Positions 32,621-42,789 of a stretch of 64,000 nucleotides of DNA are shown in pieces. Each line of letters opens with the position of its first letter. The stretch's first letter is position 1. Origin of the DNA: Thermithiobacillus plumbiphilus (lineage in GTDB: Bacteria; Pseudomonadota; Gammaproteobacteria; Acidithiobacillales; Thermithiobacillaceae); contig NZ_JBBPCO010000002.1 of NCBI RefSeq assembly GCF_038070005.1, forward strand, positions 248,001 through 312,000, given 5' to 3'. Below the pieces are notes generated by a model. It ran no database searches and was not told where the DNA came from. It worked only from the letters and a program-made list of their open reading frames with translations. Made by a program: the position numbers and the translations under genes.

Positions 32621-34207
32621 TCAGGCTATCGGCGCTGGCTTTGCACCCAGCCGTTCACCGATGCGCTCGGCGATGCGCAGGGCGTTGGCGATGATGGTCA
32701 GGGTCGGATTGACCGCGCCTATGGACGGGAAAAAGCTCGCGTCCGCCAGGTAAAGATTGTCGACTTCATGGGTCCTGCAATCGAGGTCGAGCACGGAGCT
32801 TGCCGGATCGAGGCCGAAGCGCGCGGTTCCCGCCTGATGCGCGGTCCCGGCAATGGGGATGTCCTTGCCCAGATAGAGCGACTGCTCCAGTAGAACGGAG
32901 TGGAAACCGGTATTGCTGAGCAGATGCTCCAGTTTCTTCTTCAAGCGATGATGGGCCTCCATGTTGTTTTCATGCAGGTCGAGCACCACCTTCTCGCCAT
33001 CGTACATGATCCGGTTTTCCGGCCGGGGCAGGTCTTCGCTCGATAGCCAGAAGCCCATCGAATGCCGGGCCATCTGCTCAAACGGCAATGACGGCATCCA
33101 TTCCAGCCAGGCTGGTAGGGCCTCGCCGCGGATTTGCGCGGGATGCGTCTTGGCCAGCATCTGAATCAGCCCAAGCGGATATTCCCAGTCATCCGCGCCA
33201 AAATAATAATCGCTGACCGCCAGCGTTTTCTGGAATATCACATCGATCGGCTTGCGCGTCAGTGCCATTAGCACCGACTGATTGTGGCGCATGTAGTTGC
33301 GCCCGACCTGGCAGGAACCATTCGCCAGGCCATTGGGATGCCGATCATTGGCCGATCGCAGCAAGAGCAGGGCACTGGACAGGGCGCCACAGGCAACCAC
33401 CACGATATCGGCACTGAAGGCTTCATGCTGACCCTTGCGCGTGACGTGTACCCTGGTCACTTTTTTGCCGGATGGATCGGTTTCCAGCTTCGATACATAG
33501 GCATTGGTGCGCAGCGTGAGATTGGGATAGTCCGCCAGAGCCGGATCGACGCAGATCACCTGGGCGTCGGCCTTGCCATTGGTCGCGCAGGGAAAGCCGT
33601 CGAAGGTGTCGCAGCGGATACAGGTGCTGGTTGGCGTGGGCTTGCCATCGCGCTCATCCAGCAGGATGCCGAGCGGCAGGTGGAAAGGATGCAGTCCCAG
33701 GTCCAGCAGGCCGTCATTCAGTTCCTGTATCCGGGGCGCATGGGTCACGGGCGGGAAAGGGTAGGGAGTCCTGGATGGTGGCTCGGTGGGATCTTCGCCT
33801 CGCTCGCCATGCACATGGAACAAACGCTCTGCCTCGGCATAATAGGGTGCAAAGGCGTCGTACCTGATCGGCCATGCCGGAGAAATGCCGTCCTTGTGCT
33901 GGAGCTCGTCGAAGTCGCGCTCGCGCAGCCGGAACAGGGCGGAGCCATACACCTTGGAATTGCCCCCGACATAGTAATGCAGTCCCGGATGAAAACTGCG
34001 CCCGTCAGCGCCGTACCAGATTTCCTTGGCCTGATAGGTGGCATCCACAAAAACCGTCTTGGCATCCCAGTTTTCCCTGGATCGGGGCAGGTAGTCGCCG
34101 CGTTCCAGCATCAGGATGCGCTTGCCGGTGCTGGCCAGCTTGTAAGCCAGCGATGCGCCACCGGGGCCACTGCCAATCACGATGAGATCGTAATGCTCAG
34201 GGGTCAT
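32621..34207 (-). CDS. GMC-family FAD oxidoreductase
   Basis: A 528-residue FAD enzyme. The dinucleotide-binding start is YDLIVIGSGPGGASLAYKLA, the FAD-contact segment is HYYVGGNSKVYGSALFRLRE, and the end has NLYLADASFFPSIGAVNPT, the conserved GMC C-terminal motif with the proton-transfer region. CIRCDTFDGFPC looks like a small cysteine cluster of unknown use. The family oxidises sugars, polyols, choline or alcohols. There is no Tat or Sec signal. It is the first gene of the minus-strand oxidation cluster, after 176 bases with no recognisable signal. The substrate cannot be named; a sugar or polyol is the best guess, given the lactonase and debranching-like neighbours. Confidence 0.87.
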   Translation of the reverse strand: MTPEHYDLIVIGSGPGGASLAYKLASTGKRILMLERGDYLPRSRENWDAKTVFVDATYQAKEIWYGADGRSFHPGLHYYVGGNSKVYGSALFRLRERDFDELQHKDGISPAWPIRYDAFAPYYAEAERLFHVHGERGEDPTEPPSRTPYPFPPVTHAPRIQELNDGLLDLGLHPFHLPLGILLDERDGKPTPTSTCIRCDTFDGFPCATNGKADAQVICVDPALADYPNLTLRTNAYVSKLETDPSGKKVTRVHVTRKGQHEAFSADIVVVACGALSSALLLLRSANDRHPNGLANGSCQVGRNYMRHNQSVLMALTRKPIDVIFQKTLAVSDYYFGADDWEYPLGLIQMLAKTHPAQIRGEALPAWLEWMPSLPFEQMARHSMGFWLSSEDLPRPENRIMYDGEKVVLDLHENNMEAHHRLKKKLEHLLSNTGFHSVLLEQSLYLGKDIPIAGTAHQAGTARFGLDPASSVLDLDCRTHEVDNLYLADASFFPSIGAVNPTLTIIANALRIAERIGERLGAKPAPIA

Positions 34208-34383
34208 GTTCGGTCTTTCGCAGATGCGCGACCAGTAATGGTTGGTCTTGCAGATTCAGAGGATATGTAAAGTGGTGGACGGAAAGTTAGAGATAGTCCG
34301 GGAAGGGGGAGTTCGGGGCATGGATGTCACAGGATGTAAAACGCGAGTGGTAGACACCACTCCTTGATTATCAAAGTCCCGGC

Positions 34384-35220
34384 CTAGAGATCCCCCAGAA
34401 AGCGCATGGACAGATCCAGGCTGGTGATGTTGCGCGTCAGACTGCCGATGGAAATGAAGTCCACGCCGGTTTCCGCAATGGCGCGCGCGGTTGCGAGTGA
34501 TACGTTGCCAGACGCTTCCAGCGGAACCCGCCCGGCCACGGTCTGCACGGCCTGACACATCAGGTCCAGTGAGAAATTGTCCAGCATGATGATATCCGCG
34601 CCGGCATCGAGCGCCTGTTGCAACTCTTCCAGGTTCTCCACCTCCACTTCCACGCGGGTCAGAAGCGGGGCAAGCGCGCGCGCACGCATCACGGCCTCCG
34701 CAATGCCGCCGGCCGCCGCAATGTGGTTTTCCTTGATCAGGATGCCATCATAAAGCCCCAGCCGGTGATTGTGGCCGCCCCCCACGCGCACGGCGTATTT
34801 TTCGGCCAACCGCAGGCCGGGCAGGGTCTTGCGGGTATCGAGAATGCGGGCGCGGGTGCCGTTTACGAGTTGCACGAAGCGGCTGGTTGCAGTGGCGATT
34901 CCCGAAAGCGTTTGTAGAAAATTCAGGGCAGTGCGCTCGCCTGTCAGCAGGGCGCTGCTGTAGCCTTTCAGTTCGCAGATCACCCGGCCGGCATCCACCC
35001 GTTCACCTTCCTCGACCAGCCAGGTGATTTCCACCCAACCCGGCAACTGATCAAAAACCTCCTGCACATAAGGGCGTCCACAGACGACCCCGGGATCGCG
35101 GCTGACGATGCGGGCATGACTCAACTGCCCGACATCGATCAGTGCCGCGGAAAGGTCACCCGGCCCAATATCCTCGGCCAGGGCTCGGGCTACGACTTCA
35201 TGGAGATCTGCGGGAATCAT
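34384..35220 (-). CDS. nadC: Nicotinate-nucleotide diphosphorylase (carboxylating)
   Basis: Makes nicotinate mononucleotide from quinolinate and PRPP in de novo NAD synthesis. The 278-residue product shows ALAEDIGPGDLSAALID, LNFLQTLSGIATATSRFV, ARILDTRKTLPGLRLAEKYA (cut here by one contact segment), VRVGGGHNHRLGLYDGILIK and the late EASGNVSLATARAIAETGVD. It overlaps nhaA by four bases, an unusual pairing that implies co-transcription. Confidence 0.95.
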   Translation of the reverse strand: MIPADLHEVVARALAEDIGPGDLSAALIDVGQLSHARIVSRDPGVVCGRPYVQEVFDQLPGWVEITWLVEEGERVDAGRVICELKGYSSALLTGERTALNFLQTLSGIATATSRFVQLVNGTRARILDTRKTLPGLRLAEKYAVRVGGGHNHRLGLYDGILIKENHIAAAGGIAEAVMRARALAPLLTRVEVEVENLEELQQALDAGADIIMLDNFSLDLMCQAVQTVAGRVPLEASGNVSLATARAIAETGVDFISIGSLTRNITSLDLSMRFLGDL

Positions 35221-36575
35221 GAAGCCTCCTGTGGGCGCTCGCCTGCACTGAAATAAAGCCAGATCAGGCCAATGATCGCAGCGATGAGGGAGGCGGACAG
35301 GATGCCGAGCTTGGCTTCTTCCACCAGCAAGGGATCAGAAAAGGCCAACTGGCTGATGAACAGCGACATGGTGAAGCCGATACCGGCCAGCCAGGCGGCG
35401 CCCAGCATGTGCCGCCAGTAGACGCCGCTGGGTAGACGGCCGAGTCCCAGGCGAATGGCAAGCCAGCTTGCACCACCGACGCCGATGAACTTGCCGATCA
35501 CCAGTCCCAGCAGGACGCCCTGGGTAACGGGCGACATCAGGGCCTCGCCAGGATTCATCTGCGAGAAATCAATCCCGGCATTGGCAAAGGCAAACAAGGG
35601 AATGATCAGGAAGGTGATCCAGGGGTTCATGTTGTGTTCCATGCGCTGCAGAGGGGCCTGCACGGCCTCGGCGGCGCGCTCCAGGTTTTCCGCCGCCATG
35701 GCCATGCGCTGATTGGCCAGCGCGTTATCCGGGGTATCCGGATTTTTCGCCTCCTCCAGGAAGGTGCGGCTCAGCTCGCCAACTCGATCTGCAAACTGCC
35801 GAGGGGTGTGGGCCGACCGGGCGGGGATGGTGAAGGCCAGCAGGACCCCGGAAATGGTGGCGTGAACCCCGGATACCAGCGTGAAAAACCACAGGAATAG
35901 CCCCAGGATGATATAGGGCAGAGGGTGGCGTATGCCCCCCTGATTGATCAGGACCAGCAGGCCGAGCACGAAGCCCGCCGAAGCCAGCGCCTCCATGTTC
36001 AGATCGCTCGTGTAAAAAATCGCTATGACCAGCACCGCGCCAAGGTCGTCGGCGATGGCGAGCGCCGTCAGAAAGATGATCAGGTTTTTCGGAATACGCC
36101 AGGACAGCAGGACCAGGATGCCAACGGCAAAGGCAATGTCCGTGGCCGTGGGAATGCCCCAGCCGGCGGCGGCCGGCCCGCTGGGATTGAAGCTCCAGTA
36201 GATCAGCGCCGGGACCAGCATGCCACCGGCAGCGGCGATGATGGGCAACGCGGCATCGCGTAAGGATGTCAGTTCGCCCACCAGTATCTCGCGTTTGAGT
36301 TCGAGACCTACCAGCAGGAAAAAAAGCACCATCAGGCCATCATTGATCCAGTGATGCAGGCTTTGCTCCAGCCGGAAGCCGCCAAGATTCACGCCGGCGG
36401 ATATCTCCCAGAAATGATGAAAGCTCGGCCCCCAGGGTGAATTGGCGATCAGCAAGGTCAGGACCGTAGTTCCGACGAGAATGAGGCCACCGGCTGTCGC
36501 TCGCTGCAGAAAACGTTCGAACGGACTGAGAATGCGTCCGAACAGGATCTCCAGCGGGTAGGGTCTTTGTTGCAT
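35217..36575 (-). CDS. nhaA: Na+/H+ antiporter NhaA
   Basis: A 452-residue inner-membrane antiporter with about 12 helices. The paired aspartates of the ion site are in LTALAIADDLGAVLVI, and WGIPTATDIAFAVGIL and VGLELKREILVGEL are NhaA hallmarks. It is about 60 residues longer than E. coli NhaA because of a charged insert near residues 255-320 (TFLEEAKNPDTPDNALANQ and following), as in other long NhaA proteins. It exports Na+ or Li+ in exchange for protons. It follows valS by 21 bases. Confidence 0.94.
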   Translation of the reverse strand: MQQRPYPLEILFGRILSPFERFLQRATAGGLILVGTTVLTLLIANSPWGPSFHHFWEISAGVNLGGFRLEQSLHHWINDGLMVLFFLLVGLELKREILVGELTSLRDAALPIIAAAGGMLVPALIYWSFNPSGPAAAGWGIPTATDIAFAVGILVLLSWRIPKNLIIFLTALAIADDLGAVLVIAIFYTSDLNMEALASAGFVLGLLVLINQGGIRHPLPYIILGLFLWFFTLVSGVHATISGVLLAFTIPARSAHTPRQFADRVGELSRTFLEEAKNPDTPDNALANQRMAMAAENLERAAEAVQAPLQRMEHNMNPWITFLIIPLFAFANAGIDFSQMNPGEALMSPVTQGVLLGLVIGKFIGVGGASWLAIRLGLGRLPSGVYWRHMLGAAWLAGIGFTMSLFISQLAFSDPLLVEEAKLGILSASLIAAIIGLIWLYFSAGERPQEAS

Positions 36576-36596
36576 CCGTCCTCCTTGAGCTGGAAT

Positions 36597-39383
36597 CTAC
36601 AATGCCTCCAGGCGGCGAAGCTGCACATCCAGGTTCTGGATGGCGAGCGAGAGTTCCTCGATTTTTTCTCGTTCCTTGGCCACCACCTCAGCCGGCGCCC
36701 GGTCCACGAAGCTCGCATTGGCCAGTTTGCCCTGGCTGCGCGCGCGATCCGCCTGCAAACGGGCCACTTCCTTTTCCAGTCGCGCGCGCTCGGCACCGAG
36801 GTCGATCAGGCCCGCCAGCGGGACCAGCAGCTTCAGTTCGCCCACCAGTTCCAGCGCGGCCGGCGGCGGCGCGACATCCGCGGCCAGCCATTCCATTGAG
36901 GCCAGCCGCGCCAGTCGGGTCAGCCAGGGCTGGAAGCGCGTGATCCTTTCGCGATCCATGGCATCGCCACCCTGCAGGAAAAGCGGGATTTCCCGGCCCG
37001 GCGCAATGTCCATCTGGCCACGTATGGTCCGGACGGCGCGAATGCAGGCCATCAGCCATTCCACTTCCTCGACGGCCGACTGATCGATGCGCAGCGAGTC
37101 CGGCTGCGGATAGGGTGCCAGCATGATGCTATCGCCCGGCTTGCCGGCCAGGGGAGCGACCTGCTGCCAGATCTCCTCGCTCACAAAGGGCATGATCGGG
37201 TGCAGCAGGCGCAGTGCGGCTTCCAGCACCCGCACCAAGGTGCGCCGGGCGCCACGCTGCAGTTCGGGCGAGAAGTCGCCGCTTAGCACCGGCTTGGTCA
37301 GCTCGATGTACCAGTCGCAGTAATCGCCCCAGATGAACTGATAGACGGCATGTGCCGCATCCGAGAAGCGGTAGCCGTCGAAGGCGGCACGCACTTCAGC
37401 CTCGGTCTCTTGCAGACGCGAGATGATCCAGCGGTCCACCACCGAGAGTTCGGCATCACCCGTGTTCAGATCTTCACCGACCGGCATTTGCATGAGCACG
37501 TAGCGGCTGGCGTTCCAGAGCTTGTTGGCGAAATTGCGGTAGCCCTCGATGCGCTTGAGGTCGAACTTGATGTCCCGGCCCTGGGTAGCAAGGCTCGCGA
37601 AGGTGAAGCGCAGGGCGTCCACGCCGAAGGCGGGAATACCCTCGGGAAACTCCTTGCGCGTGGCCTTTTCGATCTTGCTCGCGGCCTGCGGGTTCATCAT
37701 ATTGCTGGTGCGCTTGTGGACCAGATCCTCAAGATCGATGCCGTCGATGAGATCGATGGGATCGAGCACATTGCCCTTGGATTTGCTCATCTTCTGGCCT
37801 TCGGCATCGCGCACCAGGCCATGGATGTAGACCTCGCGGAAGGGGACCTCGCCGGTGAACTTCAGGCCCATCATGATCATGCGGGCGACCCAGAAGAAGA
37901 TGATGTCAAAGCCCGTCACCAGCACGCTGGTGGGATAGAAGGTCCTGAACTCCAGGGTCTGCTCGGGCCAGCCGAGCGTGGTGAAGGGCCAGAGCGCGGA
38001 GCTGAACCAGGTGTCGAGCACGTCGTGATCCCGGACCAGGTCCGTGGTTTGGCCATAGTACGCTGCCGCCTGCGCAACTGCCTCGGCTTCGCTGCGGGCC
38101 ACGAAGATCCGCCCGTCCGGCCCGTACCAGGCCGGGATCTGATGCCCCCACCAGAGCTGGCGCGAGATGCACCAGTCCTGGATGTTGTGCATCCACTGGA
38201 AATAGGTGTTCTTCCAGTTGTCCGGCACGAAGCGGATGCGCCCATCCTCGACCGCCGCGATGGCGGGTTCGGCCAGTGGCGCGATCTTTACATACCATTG
38301 ATCGGTCAGATAAGGCTCGATGACCGCCTTGCTGCGGTCCCCGCGCGGCACCATGAGCTTGTGGGGACGCACTTCCTCCAGCAGTCCCGCCGCCTCGAAA
38401 TCGGCGACAATCCGCTTGCGCGCGACGTTACGATCCAGCCCGCGATAGGCTTCGGGCGCGCTGTCATTGATCTTCGCGTCCGGCGTGAAGATGTTGAGCA
38501 GCGGCAGATCATGGCGCTGGCCCACCGCATAGTCATTGAAATCATGCGCCGGGGTGATCTTTACGCAGCCCGAGCCGAACTCGGGATCGACGTAGTCGTC
38601 GCCAATGATGGGAATCTCGCGCCCGACCAGCGGCAGGGTGATGGTCTTGCCAATCAGATGTTTGTAGCGTTCGTCTTCGGGATGCACCGCTACGGCGGCA
38701 TCGCCGAGCATGGTCTCCGGGCGCGTGGTGGCCACTACCAGGTGTCCCGAACCATCGCTCAGGGGATAGCGCAGATGCCAGAGGAAGCCGTCCTCTTCCT
38801 CACTGAGCACTTCCAGATCAGACACTGCCGTGTGCAGCACCGGATCCCAGTTCACCAGGCGCTTGCCGCGATAGATCAGACCCTCCTCGTGCAGGCGCAC
38901 GAAGACCTCGGTCACCGCCCTGGACAGTCCCTCATCCATAGTGAATCGCTCGCGCGTCCAGTCACAGGACGCCCCCAGCCGGCGCATCTGCCGCACGATG
39001 TGGCCGCCCGACTCGGCCTTCCAGTCCCAGATGCGCTCCATGAACGCTTGCCGGCCAAGATCATGGCGGCTCTGTCCCGCGGCTTCCAGTTGCCGTTCCA
39101 CCACCATCTGGGTGGCGATGCCGGCGTGATCCGTGCCCGGTTGCCAGAGGGTCTGGTCACCCTGCATCCGGTGATAGCGGGTGAGGATATCCATCAGGGT
39201 GTCCTGAAAGGCGTGCCCCATGTGCAGGGTGCCGGTCACATTGGGCGGCGGCAGCATGATGCAATAAGGAGTGCCTTCACCCCGGGGCTGGAAATAGCCC
39301 TGGGCCTCCCAGACGGGATACCAGCGACGCTCACTCAGGGCCGGCTGAAACTGTTTGTCGAGTTCGGTAGCTTTTTCGTTCAT
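36597..39383 (-). CDS. valS: Valine-tRNA ligase
   Basis: Class I aminoacyl-tRNA synthetase for valine, 928 residues. The HIGH-type motif is [15 protein letters not shown], the KMSKS loop is [14 protein letters not shown], the editing domain and a C-terminal coiled coil (about 865-925, rich in Arg, Leu and Glu) are all present. No Shine-Dalgarno is evident before its ATG, but a stable hairpin lies 18 bases upstream. It is downstream of holC and pepA as in E. coli. Confidence 0.96.
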   Translation of the reverse strand: MNEKATELDKQFQPALSERRWYPVWEAQGYFQPRGEGTPYCIMLPPPNVTGTLHMGHAFQDTLMDILTRYHRMQGDQTLWQPGTDHAGIATQMVVERQLEAAGQSRHDLGRQAFMERIWDWKAESGGHIVRQMRRLGASCDWTRERFTMDEGLSRAVTEVFVRLHEEGLIYRGKRLVNWDPVLHTAVSDLEVLSEEEDGFLWHLRYPLSDGSGHLVVATTRPETMLGDAAVAVHPEDERYKHLIGKTITLPLVGREIPIIGDDYVDPEFGSGCVKITPAHDFNDYAVGQRHDLPLLNIFTPDAKINDSAPEAYRGLDRNVARKRIVADFEAAGLLEEVRPHKLMVPRGDRSKAVIEPYLTDQWYVKIAPLAEPAIAAVEDGRIRFVPDNWKNTYFQWMHNIQDWCISRQLWWGHQIPAWYGPDGRIFVARSEAEAVAQAAAYYGQTTDLVRDHDVLDTWFSSALWPFTTLGWPEQTLEFRTFYPTSVLVTGFDIIFFWVARMIMMGLKFTGEVPFREVYIHGLVRDAEGQKMSKSKGNVLDPIDLIDGIDLEDLVHKRTSNMMNPQAASKIEKATRKEFPEGIPAFGVDALRFTFASLATQGRDIKFDLKRIEGYRNFANKLWNASRYVLMQMPVGEDLNTGDAELSVVDRWIISRLQETEAEVRAAFDGYRFSDAAHAVYQFIWGDYCDWYIELTKPVLSGDFSPELQRGARRTLVRVLEAALRLLHPIMPFVSEEIWQQVAPLAGKPGDSIMLAPYPQPDSLRIDQSAVEEVEWLMACIRAVRTIRGQMDIAPGREIPLFLQGGDAMDRERITRFQPWLTRLARLASMEWLAADVAPPPAALELVGELKLLVPLAGLIDLGAERARLEKEVARLQADRARSQGKLANASFVDRAPAEVVAKEREKIEELSLAIQNLDVQLRRLEAL

Positions 39384-39400
39384 GTGTTTACTGTATCAGA

Positions 39401-39421
39401 AAGGGGCCTCGGGGGCCCCTT
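39401..39421 (-). promoter_or_regulatory. Perfect GC-rich hairpin between holC and valS
   Basis: AAGGGGCC and GGCCCCTT form a perfect eight-pair stem around a five-base loop. On the minus strand TTTC follows, so it may terminate holC transcription. A TATACT (-10-like) at 39432-39437 would instead start a transcript whose very 5' end is this hairpin, just ahead of valS. Which role is real cannot be told from sequence. Confidence 0.6.
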
Positions 39422-39550
39422 GTGAAAGCGGAGTATAAAATCAGCAAATCAGCTGTGCTACGGCTTTTGGTCGGTATGCGGCGCCAGTCGCCATGCTGCA
39501 AGTCGTCCTGATCGGACTTCGGGCGGCAAACCATTCCATGATGCTGATTC

Positions 39551-39973
39551 CTAAGCGGTTAGTTGATGAACCGTGAGCGTGTGGCCTTGGTTCTGGAAAG
39601 CCCGGTAGCGCTGTCTGGCGTGCTGCACGCTGGCGGGATCGGGCAGGATGAAGTCCACGATGCGGCTGAAGGCCGGCAGGTTCGGCGGCAGTTGCGCCAG
39701 GGTCAGGACCAGCACCCGGTCCGGCGGAATCCGGGCGATGTCATCGCTCAGCAACACGGGTTCCTCACTCGGTGCAATCGCATGTGGGATGAAGCTGCCC
39801 TGGCTGAAGGTCCAGAGCAGGTCATCGAGCGGCTTCAGATCCTCGGCTTCGCACAGCACGCCGACGCTGCCGGTGACCTGATAGATCTTCTGGATCACCC
39901 GACAGATGACCTGCCGCTGCACACTTTCGTCAAGCAGGTCCTGCGGCAACTGATAAAAGGTGATCTCCGCCAT
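39551..39973 (-). CDS. holC: DNA polymerase III subunit chi
   Basis: A 140-residue protein that links the clamp loader to single-strand-binding protein. AEITFYQLPQ at the start, VCRVIQKIYQ-like helix and LDDLLWTFSQGSFIPHA followed by PVLLSDDIARIPPDRVLVL fit the HolC family. The ATG at 39973 lies seven bases after the pepA stop, with AAGGA in the pepA end as its ribosome binding site; the open frame continues upstream in pepA without meaning. YoaA, a known Chi partner, is encoded 5 kb away. Confidence 0.88.
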   Translation of the reverse strand: MAEITFYQLPQDLLDESVQRQVICRVIQKIYQVTGSVGVLCEAEDLKPLDDLLWTFSQGSFIPHAIAPSEEPVLLSDDIARIPPDRVLVLTLAQLPPNLPAFSRIVDFILPDPASVQHARQRYRAFQNQGHTLTVHQLTA

Positions 39974-39980
39974 GTCCGAT

Positions 39981-41480
39981 TCAGTCCTTGTCCGGTCTGG
40001 CGCGCTCGATAAGGAAGGTGGACAGCAGCGGCACCGGTCGGCCAGTCGCACCCTTGTGCTCACCGCCCTTCCAGGCCACACCGGCGATGTCCAGATGCGC
40101 CCACTTGTAATCTTCCGTGAAGCGGGACAGAAAGCAGCCTGCCGTGATCGCCCCGGCATCGCGCCCGCCGACATTGGCCAGATCCGCAAAAGGGCTGCGG
40201 ATCTGTTCCTGGTAATCATCCCAGAGCGGCAGGTGCCAGGCGCGATCGCAGCTTTCCTGGCCGGCATCCAGGAGGTCCTTGATCAGGCGGTCATTATTGC
40301 CCATGAGCCCCGCGGCATGCTTGCCCAGGGCCACCACACAGGCGCCGGTCAGGGTGGCGACATCGATGACCACGTCCGGATTGAAGCGCGCGGCATAGGT
40401 GAGCGCGTCAGCCAGCAGCAGGCGCCCTTCGGCATCGGTATTGAGGATCTCCACGGTCTTGCCGGCCATGCCGGTCTGAATGTCTCCGGGTTTGTTGGCA
40501 TTGCCATCGGGCAGGTTTTCCGAAGCCGGAACCACGGCAACCACGTTCAGCGGCAACTTGAGTTCAGCGGCGACCTGGATGGTGGCGAGTACACTGGCAG
40601 CCCCGGCCATGTCATACTTCATCTCGTCCATGTTGGCCGCCGGCTTGATGGAGATGCCGCCGGAATCGAAGGTGACGCCCTTGCCGACCAGTACCACCGG
40701 CTTCTCATCCGGTCCGGCGCCCTGATATTCTAGGGTGATCAGCTTTGGCGGCTGGCGGGAACCCGCGGAGACGCCGAGCAGCAGGTTCATGCCGAGTTCC
40801 TGCATCTGCTCACGGTCCAGCACGGTCGCTTTCAGGGCATGTGACTCGGCCAGTTCGCGGGCCTTGTCGGCAAGAAAACTCGGGGTGCAGACATTGGGCG
40901 GCTCGTTGGCCAGGTCGCGTGCGAAATTGATGCCCCGGGCGATGGCCTCGGCACGCGTGACGGCCAGTTCGCTGTTGCGCAGGTCGGAACGGCGTGGCAC
41001 GGCCAGGGTGATCTTGCGCAGCGGCCGGCGATCTTCCTCGCGCCCGGTCTTGTATTTGTCGAAGCGATAGAGACAGAATTGCGCTGCCTCGACTGCATGT
41101 TGCACCTTCCAGTCCAGCTCCCGGCCACGGACATTGAGCTCTGGCAGATAGAGCACCGCCTCCATGGAGCCGGTATCGTTCAGGGTCTGCACGGCGGTGG
41201 CGATGACCTTGCGGTAGTTGCTGTCGCGGAAGTCGCGCTCCTTGCCACAGCCAACCAGCAAGACCCGGTCGGCGAGAATATTGGGCAGGTTGTGCAGCAG
41301 CAGGGTCTGACCCAGTCGCCCCTCGATATCGCCGCGGCGCAGGATGGCGGAGAGGGCGTGATCGGTGTATCGGTCGATTTCGGTGCCTGGCTGGGACAGA
41401 CGCCGGGATTCAAAGACACCAATGACGAGACAGGCGGTACGCTGTTTTTCCGGGCTGCCGCTCTTGATTGTGAATTCCAC
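39981..41480 (-). CDS. pepA: Leucyl/cytosol aminopeptidase PepA
   Basis: A 499-residue M17 metallopeptidase. The signature EILNTDAEGRLLLADAL and the metal residues in LVGKGVTFDSGGISIKPA and MKYDMAGAASVLA are intact. It trims N-terminal residues from peptides; in E. coli the same protein also binds DNA in recombination and transcriptional control. It is divergent from lptF across 183 bases and heads the pepA-holC-valS group. Confidence 0.96.
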   Translation of the reverse strand: MEFTIKSGSPEKQRTACLVIGVFESRRLSQPGTEIDRYTDHALSAILRRGDIEGRLGQTLLLHNLPNILADRVLLVGCGKERDFRDSNYRKVIATAVQTLNDTGSMEAVLYLPELNVRGRELDWKVQHAVEAAQFCLYRFDKYKTGREEDRRPLRKITLAVPRRSDLRNSELAVTRAEAIARGINFARDLANEPPNVCTPSFLADKARELAESHALKATVLDREQMQELGMNLLLGVSAGSRQPPKLITLEYQGAGPDEKPVVLVGKGVTFDSGGISIKPAANMDEMKYDMAGAASVLATIQVAAELKLPLNVVAVVPASENLPDGNANKPGDIQTGMAGKTVEILNTDAEGRLLLADALTYAARFNPDVVIDVATLTGACVVALGKHAAGLMGNNDRLIKDLLDAGQESCDRAWHLPLWDDYQEQIRSPFADLANVGGRDAGAITAGCFLSRFTEDYKWAHLDIAGVAWKGGEHKGATGRPVPLLSTFLIERARPDKD

Positions 41481-41663
41481 TGAAAACTCCTGCTTTGAGG
41501 ATTGCGGGGGCGAATTGTCTTTGTTTCACCAGCTAGAAGTCATTTTAGAGTGATTTCCTTTTTTGGGGCAAGCCTTGAAAAATTGCGTTCATCATGAAAA
41601 TCCATGTTCCGGCCCGCAATTTGCTGGCCTGTCAAGCGGATCCCTGCTTGCGGAAATTCGGCA

Positions 41664-42788
41664 ATGAGGCGGATCAACCAGCAGATTCTGCGCGGGGTAC
41701 TCGTAAATACCGCCCTGGTGAGCTTTGTCGTGCTGTTGATGCTCGCCGTCGCCAAGATCAGCCAATACCTCAAGCAGGTCGCCTTTGGCGAGCTGCCCTT
41801 TGCGGCGGTGCTCTCGCTGGTCGGCCTGGCGCTGCCCTCGCTGATCTCCACCGTGCTGCCGATTGCCGTTTTTTTTGGAGTTTATCTCACTTTCAACCGG
41901 CTCTACCGCCAAAACGAGATGATGGCCATTGCCGGAGCAGGAGTGAGCCTGCGTCAGCTCGCCCGTCCCGCGATGCTGGCCATGCTGGCCTTTTTCATCC
42001 TGCAGCTTTTCATTTCCTTTTACTGGGCACCCGAATCGCAGCGTCGCATTGTGCGTGAGGCCAATGAATATGCCCGCCTGGCTGGGCTGGCGCTGATCCA
42101 GCCCGGGGCCTTCAACCGGCTTCCGGGTGGCCGCATTCTCTATCTTGGCGAGCCATTTCCCGAGCAGCCGGATCGATATCAGGGCGTCTTTGTCTACGAA
42201 TCCGATGAAAATGGCGAGCGACTTTCCATCACGACGGCAACCTGGGGGCAGGTCAGCATCACGCCGGCAGGCGGGCTGGAGCTCATCTTGCTCGAAGGCC
42301 GGCGCTATATGGGCGTCCCTGGCAAACCCGGGTTCAAGGTGCTGGCCTTCGAGCGCTATCGGGTGCACCTGCCGCCCCCAGAGCTGAATGGCGTGCAGAA
42401 TGGGCCCGGGCGCATGCCAGCGCGAAGCTCAACGGATCTGCTCGGGGTTGCCAATCAGACAGGGCCGGATCAGCTCGGCGCCTGGGCCGAACTGCAGTGG
42501 CGTATCGGCTGGCCGCTTCTGCTGCCCTTGCTGACCCTGCTTGCCATCCCGCTATCCTACACACCACCGCGCGGAGGCCGGGCCGGGGGCATCCTCATCG
42601 GGGTACTGCTTCTGTTGATCTTCAATAATCTGCTGCTTCTGGCCAAGAACTGGGTTGAAAAGGGACAGGCGCCTCTGCTGCCGGGCATCTGGTGGGTACA
42701 TGGCCTGCTGCTTCTGGTCGCGCTTTATACCTTCTACAGGCGCAATGCCGGTCAGGAAATCTGGCCGTTTGGTTTTTTGAGGAGCTAG
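41664..42788 (+). CDS. lptF: LPS export permease subunit LptF
   Basis: A 374-residue permease of the YjgP/YjgQ family with three N-terminal and three C-terminal helices around a periplasmic beta-jellyroll domain. MRRINQQILRGVLVNTALVS at the start and FGVYLTFNRLYRQNEMMAIA with AGVSLRQLARP are family marks. With LptG, LptB and LptC it extracts lipopolysaccharide from the inner membrane. The ATG at 41664 is preferred over the more upstream in-frame one because the similarity starts there. lptG follows one base after its stop. Confidence 0.93.
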   Translation: MRRINQQILRGVLVNTALVSFVVLLMLAVAKISQYLKQVAFGELPFAAVLSLVGLALPSLISTVLPIAVFFGVYLTFNRLYRQNEMMAIAGAGVSLRQLARPAMLAMLAFFILQLFISFYWAPESQRRIVREANEYARLAGLALIQPGAFNRLPGGRILYLGEPFPEQPDRYQGVFVYESDENGERLSITTATWGQVSITPAGGLELILLEGRRYMGVPGKPGFKVLAFERYRVHLPPPELNGVQNGPGRMPARSSTDLLGVANQTGPDQLGAWAELQWRIGWPLLLPLLTLLAIPLSYTPPRGGRAGGILIGVLLLLIFNNLLLLAKNWVEKGQAPLLPGIWWVHGLLLLVALYTFYRRNAGQEIWPFGFLRS

Positions 42789-42789
42789 C

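Noticed and set aside
37350-39425. A 691-codon open frame on the plus strand opposite valS
   Set aside because: It is the mirror of a GC-rich, well-conserved gene; its protein has no domain pattern, and valS is certain on the other strand.
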